Below are positions 7,567-14,124 of a stretch of DNA of 14,124 nucleotides, one piece after another. The notes under the pieces were generated by a model. It ran no database searches. It saw only the letters and a list, made by a program, of their open reading frames with translations, and was not told the origin of the DNA. Source of the DNA: Zygnema cylindricum (lineage: Eukaryota; Streptophyta; Zygnematophyceae; Zygnematales; Zygnemataceae); NCBI GenBank assembly GCA_037447655.1, contig JBBHKE010002535.1, positions 129,238 to 143,361 of the forward strand, written 5' to 3'. A program made the position numbers and the translations under genes. Every line of letters begins with the position of its first letter. Position 1 is the first letter of the stretch.

Positions 7567-8270
7567 CTAGTCACTTTTCAATTTTAATCCACAATTTTTC
7601 GAGCAATAAATTAACTTAGGGGAAGGCACAAGTTTTGTCATCATGGCCGCAATCATTTTTTTATCAGTTTTATGAACCAATTTAATGGTTTTATTTTCAA
7701 CCTTCTCTCTAACAAAGCTTGGTCTAATATCCATATGCTTAGCTTTGAAGTGATGTTTCGGATTAGTTGCAATAGAATTAACAATTTGATTATCACAAAA
7801 AATATTTTGAGTTCTAGACTTGATGAACCCAAGCTCTTCAAGAAAAGATTTCACCCACATTACTTCTTTGGTGGCTGCATTTGAAGCCATGTACTCAGCC
7901 TCTATATTGGACTGAGCAACTACTTTATGCTGCTTGCTACTCTAACAGCATGCACTGGATCAAATTTGCAACACATATCCAATTGTACACCGCCTTAAAG
8001 GCACATCCCTATAACTGGCATCACTCCAAGTAGTGATGTCAGTATGCTCCCCTCCCAAATGCAACCAAAATTCGCTTGTTCCCACCAAATATCTCATCAC
8101 TCTTTTGGCTGCTTCCCAGTCTCTCTTCCTGGGCTCATTTAGACTCCTACCGAGGACTCTTACAGCTGCAGCTATGTCTAGATGGGTACAGTTCATAAAG
8201 TAAATTAACGTGCCAACAATTTGCTGATATGGAATTCTTTTCATAAACCTATTTCTTCCTCATCCATCTC
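7567..8270 (-). pseudogene. Copia RNase H, element 2
   Basis: This is the C-terminal ribonuclease H domain of the Pol polyprotein. After a frameshift near 8250 it shows YQQIVGTLIYFMNC, DWEAAKRVMRYLVGTS and TWSDASYRD with a catalytic Asp, followed by EAEYMASNAATKEVMW near 7890. NIFCDNQ, HHFKAKHMDIR and FVREKVE then lead to the final stop at 7567-7569. A TGA at 7960-7962 and a TAG at 7942-7944 interrupt it; the TAG replaces the Trp of the W-S-S-K motif. Length and motif order are normal for copia RNase H. Apart from these stops this part of the element is well preserved. Confidence 0.86.
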
Positions 8271-9170
8271 ATCATTCAAGATTAATATTCCTCCCTTTTC
8301 ACTCCCCTCTGATAATTTGTTTAAATCCATGGTAGTGGTACATCCATTTGTTTTATCCATATGAAACTTTACTAGCATATTACCAATAGCTTCCTTCTAA
8401 GTGAGTCTTATTATTTTATTCCCTCTATCCCTCTCTATTTGAATCCCCAAAATATATTTTATTTCGCCGAGATCTTTCACGTCAAACCGACTTCTTAGAT
8501 TCTGTTTTAGTTTGTTAATCTTATCTAAGGACTTGCTTAAGACTAACAAATCATCCACATAAATAGCAATAAATATCACTCTATTCTCATCCTCAAATAA
8601 ATATATAGAGTGATCTGAACTAATTCTGATATACCCCAAACCGGTCATAAATTTGTCTAGCTTTATATTCCACTGTCGCGGGCCTTGCTTAAGCCCATAG
8701 AGTGATTTTATCAGTTTGCAAACTTTATTTTCTTCCCCACTTTCCACGAATCCTTCCGGTTGCCTCATGTAAATTTCTTCTTCCAACTCTCCATGCAAAA
8801 AGGCCGTTTTAATATCTATCTGGTGGATTTCCATATCCTCCGCTGCGGCTATACTTAAAAGGATTCTAACAGAAGGAAATCTGACTACAGGTGCAAAGGT
8901 TTCTTCGTAGTCTATCCCCTTTTTCTAAGTATAACCTTTTGCAACTAACCTAGCTTTGTACCTCTCAATGGTATTATCCGGGTTTAATTTAAGTTTAAAA
9001 ACCCACTTACATCCGATCGGTTTTCCGTTCGGTGGACAATCTACCAATTCCCATGTATTGGCTTCCATGATAGAGGCCATTTCTTCATTTATAGTTGTTA
9101 TCCACCCGCTACTTTCTGGGGTGTTTATGGCCTCTAAATATGTCTGAGGTTCATTCGGGTGAGACATCTT
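8271..9170 (-). pseudogene. Copia reverse transcriptase, element 2
   Basis: This is the RNA-directed DNA polymerase domain. The frame shared with the upstream linker gives ANTWELVDCP near 9060, [19 protein letters not shown] near 8955, the first catalytic Asp in IHQIDIKTAFLHG near 8820, and SLYGLKQGPRQWN near 8690. ISSDHSIYLF follows near 8615 and active-site YVDD is at 8550-8561, then DVKDLGEIKYILG near 8480. Only two in-frame stops occur, TAG at 8925-8927 and TAG at 8397-8399, both readable as CAG-to-TAG changes. After 8396 the frame runs to about 8265, where a frameshift leads to RNase H. All catalytic aspartates remain. Confidence 0.9.
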
Positions 9171-10450
9171 TGTGAGTTGGTTATTAACTTGTCTTTCTTG
9201 AAGTCGTTTACTACTTCTTCTTCCCCGTTCAAAATCGGACGCCGGTATGGAAGGCATCCTTGGGTTTCGTTTTGGGAGATTTTTAGCTCCCCTATCTTCC
9301 AATTCTGGTGTCTCATCAAGTTCCTCATCGGTTTCCACTTCGTATTGTGGCGTTGCCTCGGATGTTGTCCTTTCCTCCTTCTCCTTTGATAGATTTGCAG
9401 ATTTTTCTTTTTCTTCATCTTCCTTCTCTTCATTTTCAAAGTCAAAGTCAGAAAACTGATGTGTTTCAAATCTGATTTTGACTTCCTTATTATATTTGAA
9501 TGGATCAATGGACTTCACTTCATTCATCACCACTATGTGTTTTACCAAAATTATATCTCTCTTTTTCAAGTCATACACCCGGTATCCTTTTGTGCTCTCA
9601 TCATATCCTAGAAGATATCCTGGTTTCCCTCTTCCCTCCAACTTCAATTTAGTCTTATCGGAATATCCAAAATGCAGACTTGACTTCCGAACACTCTCAA
9701 ACTAGACAAATCTGGCTTTCTTGCTGTCCACCTCTCATATGGAGTTTCCTCCTTATTTGTTGAAGTTAGCACTTTATTTTTCATGTAGTTAGCATAATTC
9801 ATTGACTCGGCCCAAAATTGTAATCCTATCCTCTTATCAGTTAGCATACTTTTGGATATATCCCATAAAGTTCTATTAACTCTTTTTGCTACTCCATTTT
9901 GTTCCGGATTATAGGGAACATTTTTCTCATGATGAAATCCTTCCTTTTTAAGAAATTCTTTGAATTCCCTTGAGGTGTATTCTTTCCCATTATTACTTCT
10001 TATCTCTTTTATTGAGGTTTCATGTAGTTTCTCACTCCATACTTTGTATTCTTTGAAACATCTCAATACCTTTGACTTATGTTTGAAGAAGTATACCTTA
10101 GTGTATCTAGACCAATCATCTGTGATGGTTAACATCCATCGCTTCCCTCCATGTGAAGTATACCTAGTAGGTCCCTAAACATCAGTGTGAATTATATCCA
10201 ATTCTTTCTCTCCTAAAAATGGTTGCCTTTGGGAATAGAAGTCTATGAATCTTCCCTAGGACAGATCCACTGCAAAATTGGTTGCCTTTGGGTATGGAAA
10301 ACTATGAATCTTCCCTTGGGCACATCCACTACAATCATCTGAGGTCTCATCATCCTCAAAAGTAATACCATCCACAATTCATTTTTTCTTCATTTTCTTT
10401 AATCTATCTAGATTCACATGCCCCAAACTTTTGTGCCAAAGCATAATATC
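9171..10450 (-). pseudogene. Copia integrase, element 2
   Basis: This enzyme joins element cDNA to the chromosome. In order it has the HHCC zinc site (LWHKSLGH, His codons 10433-10435 and 10418-10420; Cys codons 10331-10333 and 10322-10324) and the core start TITDDWSRY near 10120. Second catalytic position SNNG is at 9986-9997 and third position GVAKRVNRT near 9884. The codons at 9992-9994 and 9884-9886 are 36 apart, exactly D,D35E spacing, but encode Asn and Lys instead of Asp and Glu. Stops lie at 10379, 10256 and 10175 and a frameshift near 9680. Downstream come GYLLGYDESTKGYRVYD and an acidic, Lys/Glu-rich linker to the reverse transcriptase. A 59 bp tandem duplication sits after the zinc site. 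Confidence 0.88.
10221..10338. repeat. 59 bp tandem duplication in integrase
   Basis: Units at 10221-10279 and 10280-10338 match at 48 of 59 positions. Because 59 is not a multiple of three, the copies are read in different frames. It lies just downstream (in coding direction) of the HHCC zinc site and contains one of the in-frame TAG stops. Confidence 0.8.
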
Positions 10451-10870
10451 ACTCGCACACGAGTAAAAAACACTCTTTTCATTACAGAGTACAATTTTGA
10501 ACATTCCTTGACTACCCTTCTCAACTATGAAATAGACCTCATTATCAAAATTGGTTGTGGAAATTCCTTTCTTAGTTTTTGTTTCAAACTCCTTTTCATC
10601 TAGGAAATCTATAGAGACGTGTTTGCTAAGTTATGGAATGTAACGAACATCTGCGAGTGTTACAATTGAGTTTTTTCCATTAACCAGAACCTTTAACTCA
10701 ATAGATCCAACAGGACTCTACCATCTCCGTACTCTATCTCAACTATTGGGTTCTTCCTCAGTTTAGTAAACCACCTCTTATCGTTGCACATATGCATTGA
10801 GGCTCGTGAGTCTATGATCCACCCATCCTCGGGTGGATCCCTTTTACCTCCGAAAGCACATTTTTGTCTC
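10451..10870 (-). pseudogene. Copia protease and pre-integrase segment, element 2
   Basis: The aspartic protease cleaves the Gag-Pol polyprotein. GWIIDSRASMHMC near 10795-10825 corresponds to the family motif W-I-I-D-S-G-A-S-x-H; the active-site Asp and Ser are present, but the invariant Gly is Arg (codons 10801-10812). IEIEYGDGRV follows, then a frameshift near 10720, then IELKVLVNGKNSIVTLADVRYIP, the usual end of protease and start of the pre-integrase region, with a TAA at 10631-10633. An inverted repeat GATCCACCC-6-GGGTGGATC at 10816-10839 overlaps the active-site coding region. The enzyme is almost certainly inactive. Confidence 0.78.
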
Positions 10871-11039
10871 CGTGGAATGTCGACATGCTTCTCAATGGTT
10901 TTCGGATTGAGAATAAGCTCCTCAAGCTCTTCTTCCGGTTCGGTCGCATCCTCCTCTTCCTCATCATGAACTTGAGTCAAAAAGTCATTTTTTTTTCCTC
11001 CATCCCTTGAGGTTCCTTGTCCATCTTTCAATCAAAGAT

Positions 11040-12025
11040 CTGCAAGTTTGACACAATCTACCATATTGTGTCCTTGTTTCTTGCAAAAATGACATAGTCC
11101 TCCTCGAGGAGTTCCTTGCCTCTGTCGATCAAATTTGACACCTCCTTGTCATCTTCCTTCAAAGTTTTGATAGGGATCTTTCCCTTTCTCCACATCACGC
11201 TTCCGCTAATCAGATCTTGTAGCAATGCTTTAACACATGGAATCCCTCTCCTAAGTTCTATGGTGCTTTCTTTTACTATGATTATTCCCACTGTATCATC
11301 CCACTTCCAATTACTATCTCCTGTATGCTGCAACCGATTAATGATATGCAACCGATTAATGATATTCTCATACTCTTCAGGTAACTTCATAATCAATGTG
11401 TTTACTCTTTGACTCTCACACCATGAGTTACCTGCACTCTCTAACTCTCCAAATAATGCTCATAGATCATTGCAATAATTGTTCATGCTTCCTCTTTTAT
11501 AAGTAAAGGCTGCAATCTTATTTTCATCCAACCGTTGCAGCAGCAAATATCCACTCTTATATTTGTTAACTAGTGATATCCAAATGTGAGATGAAGATCT
11601 GACATGTATAACAGGAATATCAATGCCCTTCACTACACTTTTGAGAATTAAGAGTTTAACATTCTTGTCTTTATAGTTCCACTTTTCATATTCTGACCGC
11701 TCAGTATAACCCACTGTCACCGTTGCATCGTTGCTGGTGGTGCTGCTGTCGGTATCCTCTTTGGCAAGGGTGTCATGGAGGTGCAACTCCTCCCTCTTCT
11801 CCTTCGATGACAATCTCCTCTCTTTCCTCATCATCGTCATTGGTGATGGTGGCAACTGTTTTGGCTCAGAGGTGGTGGAGATGCCAGAGAAGCGTGTTCC
11901 TCCAATCCTACGTGGAGGTGGCCAACCGATTTGTCCAAACACTATGCCCCATAGATGCTTCTCAAAAAGTTCCCCCTCCATCATCATTTCCCAATAAAGA
12001 AAGTCTGATCCATCGCGCCTTAGAG
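11040..12025 (-). pseudogene. Copia Gag with zinc knuckle, element 2
   Basis: Gag forms the virus-like particle and binds element RNA. The N-terminal block DGSDFLYWEMMMEGELFEKH at about 11965-12020 matches the G-S-N-x-x-x-W-x-x-x-M...LW start of copia Gag. A Ser/Thr- and charge-rich stretch of about 70 residues follows, then KWNYKDKNVKLLILKSV, a SSSHIWISLVNKYKSG segment, and LPEEYENIINRL near 11390. One TGA (11460-11462) interrupts this frame. After a frameshift near 11090, CHFCKKQGHNMVDC at 11053-11094 is a perfect C-x2-C-x4-H-x4-C zinc knuckle, read in the protease frame. A TGA at 11032-11034 and a Glu-rich linker (about 10930-10960) follow. No ATG precedes the first Gag block; the frame opens back into the LTR. 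Confidence 0.82.
11329..11364. repeat. 18 bp in-frame tandem duplication in Gag
   Basis: TGCAACCGATTAATGATA occurs twice back to back (11329-11346 and 11347-11364) without mismatch. It adds six codons (an I-N-R-L unit) to the Gag frame without shifting it. The perfect identity suggests it arose more recently than most of the decay. Confidence 0.9.
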
Positions 12026-12038
12026 GGTGGGCCCATAA
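12026..12038 (-). promoter_or_regulatory. Primer-binding site, half-tRNA initiator Met type
   Basis: Two bases inside the 5' LTR edge, the plus strand reads GGTGGGCCCATAA, the anticodon stem-loop sequence of plant initiator tRNA-Met as I know it. The element RNA therefore carries its 13-base complement. Most plant copia elements instead have TGGTATCAGAGC, complementary to the tRNA 3' end, and that is absent here. Priming from a cleaved internal site of initiator tRNA-Met is known for Drosophila copia and yeast Ty5. The position next to the LTR supports the call. Confidence 0.72.
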
Positions 12039-12262
12039 GCTGCAATTTTGTGGTCTCCATTGACCCACAGAATGGGCAGCCTATGTAAAGCCTCTAGGAT
12101 AATATTTGCCCCTTTCAATTTTCCACTGAATAAATGCCACCCAGGCACACAAATGTTCTGACCGCTCTCACCCGTGTGAGGACCCGACTCGCGTGAGCCA
12201 AACGCAAAAAGAATCAATGAATTTGCTCCCTTGAGTAGTAAGTTATGGCTGGTCAAAGATGA

Positions 12263-12272
12263 CCTTTATAGT
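12263..12272 (-). promoter_or_regulatory. TATA box in 5' LTR
   Basis: ACTATAAAGG on the minus strand, in the block fully conserved between the two LTRs. By usual spacing, transcription would begin about 30 bases downstream, near 12230-12240, leaving an R-U5 of about 190 bases before the primer-binding site. Confidence 0.6.
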
Positions 12273-12687
12273 TACAAGCTCTCTTAGAAGGAGGACCTAA
12301 ATTTCACTAATTCTTGGTCTGTCTAATGACGTCTACCTCTAACCCTAGTCCAATAGGAACACTGTATAGTACAAAAAGGTACAATGGCCGATGTACTTAT
12401 TGTACGATTATTGTACGACATGGCCTTCAAGGTGACGCTTGTCAAATCAGCGGTATCTAATAATGTGGCGCCACGTGGCACTGCGTGACGCTATTTCCAA
12501 ATGCCGCCAAAACGCTCATTCCGGGTGGTGGCTGCAGCGTTGGCCGTCCAATCAATTAAATTTACATGGTTCGGATTCGCGTCTGTGCATGAATTGTTTC
12601 ATATGCATCTCTTCGTCAAATTGGTGTTATTTAGCCAGCGTGTCAAAAGATAAGTACTTATCAAACCTAATTAGTATATCTTTTCGT

Positions 12688-12758
12688 CAGCGCATAATGG
12701 TTAGGGCGTACGGCTATGTTGAATCCGCAGGTTGTTGGTTTAACTCTTGTTTAGGACA
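12688..12758 (+). other. tRNA-like module in 5' LTR
   Basis: The plus strand reads TCAGCGCATAATGGTTAGGGCG, close to a tRNA D-arm/A-box, and 40-odd bases later GGTTTAACTC, a diverged B-box. The copy at 7346-7411 lacks seven bases of the A-box but has a better B-box (GGTTCAATTC). Together they suggest an ancestral tRNA-derived sequence in the LTR, in antisense to the element. It has no complete cloverleaf. Confidence 0.4.
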
Positions 12759-12782
12759 ACGATTTTGATAAAATGCTCTCTT

Positions 12783-13000
12783 TTTAAAATGATTTTTAAA
12801 AAGCAAAAACCCAAAACGAAATCCAAAACGAATCCAACAGATCGGAACATAACTTAAGACAGCTGTCAAGCAATTGTCAGTCTTTTGTCGTTTTGTGTCA
12901 TTTTTGTCGGTGACAGAAGATCTGCAGACTTATACGTTACAGTACTTTAGTGTACTATCCCCGATTTCACGCTATTTGTCGAATTAGAAGACTACACGAA
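12783..13000. other. Unique flank of element 2, no gene
   Basis: I see no gene. There are two imperfect copies of CCAAAACGAA near 12810-12832, a 10 bp palindrome GACAGCTGTC at 12858-12867, and several TTTTGTCG-type repeats near 12890-12910. Confidence 0.4.
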
Positions 13001-13004
13001 AAAA

Positions 13005-13260
13005 GGAGAGGCAAAAAGGAGAGAGAAGGGAAAAAGGAAATTGATTCTCGAGGAAAAAAAACGAATTTTGAAAGAAGATAAAAAATGAATTTTGTTCAAG
13101 CCTGAAAAGGAAGAAATCTAGAATACTTAAAAGATAAAATCGCACATAAAAAGAGAAATCAATCGAGGTTGCAAAAAAAGAGGAACGAGGAGGGAGGAGC
13201 GGTTCTGATAAGTGAGGACAAATAAGGAGAAGAAGGAAAAAGAAAATGGAAATGAAAAAC
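13005..13260. repeat. Purine-rich (A/G) low-complexity tract
   Basis: The plus strand is dominated by A and G (runs such as AAAAGGAGAG and GGAGGGAGGAGC) over about 250 bases. It is the mirror of the pyrimidine-rich tract starting at about 13568. The minus-strand Phe/Leu-rich frame over it is only a composition effect. Confidence 0.7.
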
Positions 13261-13470
13261 GGGAAGCTCAACTGCACCATGGAAATTGTTGAAATCTCCG
13301 ACAAAAATAAATGGAAACGCCTCAGGGAAAGTCTGGAAAATGTCGGTGGAGAAAATGTCGGTGGGGAAAATGGCGGAGGAGTGGATCACTGTAGCAAAGA
13401 AAAATTCGAAACAGAAAAAAGCGTGGATCCCAAAAGGAGAACTGTGGACTCAACACCTATAAAACAGTAA
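13246..13470 (+). CDS. Small ORF with ENVGG repeats, unrecognised
   Basis: An ATG opens a 74-residue frame, hydrophilic and rich in Lys, Glu and Asn, with three consecutive 15-base units coding E-N-V-G-G, E-N-V-G-G and E-N-G-G-G at 13336-13380. I do not recognise the protein. No signal peptide, membrane segment or domain is visible. It sits between a purine-rich tract and a CT-rich microsatellite, and its Lys/Glu content follows from the purine-rich sequence, so it may be chance. It could also be a first exon with its 5' leader in the purine tract, but no splice site stands out beyond generic GT near 13470. Real coding status is doubtful. Confidence 0.15.
   Translation: MEMKNGKLNCTMEIVEISDKNKWKRLRESLENVGGENVGGENGGGVDHCSKEKFETEKSVDPKRRTVDSTPIKQ
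13336..13380. repeat. 3 x 15 bp tandem repeat
   Basis: GAAAATGTCGGTGGA, GAAAATGTCGGTGGG and GAAAATGGCGGAGGA follow one another directly, in frame with the small ORF. Units 1 and 2 differ at one base; the third is more diverged. Confidence 0.88.
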
Positions 13471-13553
13471 GATGTACATTATTTTGTTATTCTCTGAAAT
13501 TTAAATTCTGATTCATATTTTTTTGCGGTGTTTTAATTCATTTTTTGTTCTTT

Positions 13554-14124
13554 TTGTTGTTGTTGTTTTCTCTCTCTCTCTCTCTCTCACTCTCTCTCGC
13601 GCGCGCGCTCTCTCTCTCTCCCTCACTCTCTCTCTTCTCCTCACTCTCTTCTCTCAATCTAACTCTCTTCCCCACTTTACCGTCGTATTTATCACTTTAT
13701 CTCTCCCCCAGCTCTCAATTTCTCACTCTCTCCTCTCTCTCTCGCCCTACTTCTCTCACCCTCTCGCTATCCCTCTCTGCCTCTGCGATTTCTCAAACTC
13801 CTCCCCCTCGCCCGCTCCCTCCCTGTCTCTTTCGCTCTCCCTCTCTCTCTCTCTTCCTCTCTCTCTCCCTTTATGACTCTTCCCCCCTCTATCTCCCTAT
13901 CTCCCTCTCTCGCTAATTCTCGCTCTCATTGCCCCTCTCTCCCTCTTCGGCTTTCACTCTCCCTCTTCCTCTTTCCTCTCTCTCCCTCTCACCCTCTCTT
14001 CCCTTTCTCCATGTCTCTCACTTTCCCTCTCTTTACCTTCTTGTCTACCTCTAGCCCTCCCTCTATCTCGCCCCCTCTCCATCCGCCACAATCTCTAGCC
14101 CTCTTTCACTACCCCTCTATCTCT
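13554..14124. repeat. CT-rich microsatellite and low-complexity tract
   Basis: A (TTG) run at about 13554-13567 is followed by (TC)n from 13569, an 11-base alternating CG run at 13598-13608, and then imperfect CTCTCT/CCCTCT sequence to the window end. The plus strand is almost purine-free over more than 500 bases. The Ser/Leu-rich frames across it are compositional artefacts. Confidence 0.92.

Larger units (their letters stand above)
6670..12782 (-). mobile_element. Near full-length decayed Ty1/copia element 2
   Basis: Two direct repeats of about 740-770 bases flank a minus-strand Gag-protease-integrase-reverse transcriptase-RNase H coding region, which defines a copia LTR retrotransposon. 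LTR identity is about 85-88% by eye, so the insertion is old. In-frame stops lie at 11460, 11032, 10631, 10379, 10256, 10175, 8925, 8397, 7960 and 7942 (lower coordinates), with frameshifts near 11090, 10720, 9680 and 8250. The frame is otherwise easily followed. A candidate target duplication TGATT (6664-6668 and 12790-12794) is weak. It resembles Tnt1/Tork-type plant elements in reverse transcriptase (inference) but has an unusual primer-binding site. Confidence 0.92.
12041..12782 (-). repeat. 5' LTR of element 2
   Basis: This is the upstream LTR in element orientation, about 742 bases, pairing with 6670-7437. It would drive transcription toward lower coordinates. It contains the minus-strand TATA box ACTATAAAGG (12263-12272) in a 49-base block (12237-12285) identical to the other LTR, the G-box at 12471-12478, the 14 bp palindrome at 12649-12662 and the fuller version of the tRNA-like module (12688-12758). 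The outer edge is uncertain between 12758 and about 12789. Confidence 0.88.

Noticed and set aside
9156-9705. Plus-strand ORFs over the integrase linker of element 2
   Set aside because: They are antisense shadows of the acidic Lys/Glu-rich linker, and Ser/Phe-rich for that reason.
11723-12088. Plus-strand ORFs with Cys/Trp/Ser-rich starts
   Set aside because: They are antisense to the Gag N-terminal frame, which has clear family motifs on the minus strand.
6664-12794. TGATT target-site duplication as firm evidence of element 2 ends
   Set aside because: Five-base matches are common in AT-rich DNA and the implied LTR end is not canonical.
12984-13304. Minus-strand Phe/Leu-rich ORF that looks like membrane segments
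   Set aside because: It is the complement of an A/G-rich tract; the hydrophobicity comes only from base composition.
13523-13916. Ser/Leu-rich ORFs with long SLSLSL runs
   Set aside because: These are translations of a (TC)n microsatellite in two frames, with no coding signal.

Overview
The window looks like intergenic, repeat-dominated nuclear DNA of a plant, probably a land plant or a close streptophyte relative. I find no intact host gene. The evidence is decayed Ty1/copia polyproteins of the plant Tnt1/Tork kind, a primer-binding site matching the plant form of initiator tRNA-Met, telo-box-like AAACCCTA motifs, and premature stops that read as C-to-T decay of CAG codons. Nothing bacterial, phage or CRISPR-like is visible. 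I cannot name the species.

Layout. Positions 1-780 carry CpG-rich degenerate short repeats and several short direct repeats. Positions 785-2948 are the 3' half of a plus-strand copia element (integrase C-terminus, reverse transcriptase, RNase H, polypurine tract). A 3' LTR follows from 2949, probably to about 3526, and contains a perfect 3 x 20 bp repeat. Around 3917-4790 lies a second, isolated copia Gag remnant. From 4800 to 6669 the DNA is AT-rich, with one perfect 22 bp palindrome and several hairpin-forming motifs but no gene I can support.

Positions 6670-12782 hold an almost full-length minus-strand copia element of about 6.1 kb. In its own direction it has a 5' LTR (12041 to about 12782), primer-binding site (12026-12038), Gag with a zinc knuckle, protease, integrase, reverse transcriptase, RNase H and a 3' LTR (6670 to about 7437). 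The two LTRs are about 85-88% identical by eye, so the insertion is old. The coding region has at least ten in-frame stops and four frameshifts, and two of the three integrase catalytic residues are changed. From 12783 the DNA becomes a purine-rich tract, then a short repeat-bearing ORF, then about 560 bases of CT-rich low-complexity sequence to the end.

Both pol-bearing elements are dead, and nothing here works as a host pathway. The points most worth following are the half-tRNA type primer-binding site, a tRNA-like module and a strictly conserved promoter block inside the LTRs, and a stop codon at the same RNase H tryptophan in both elements.
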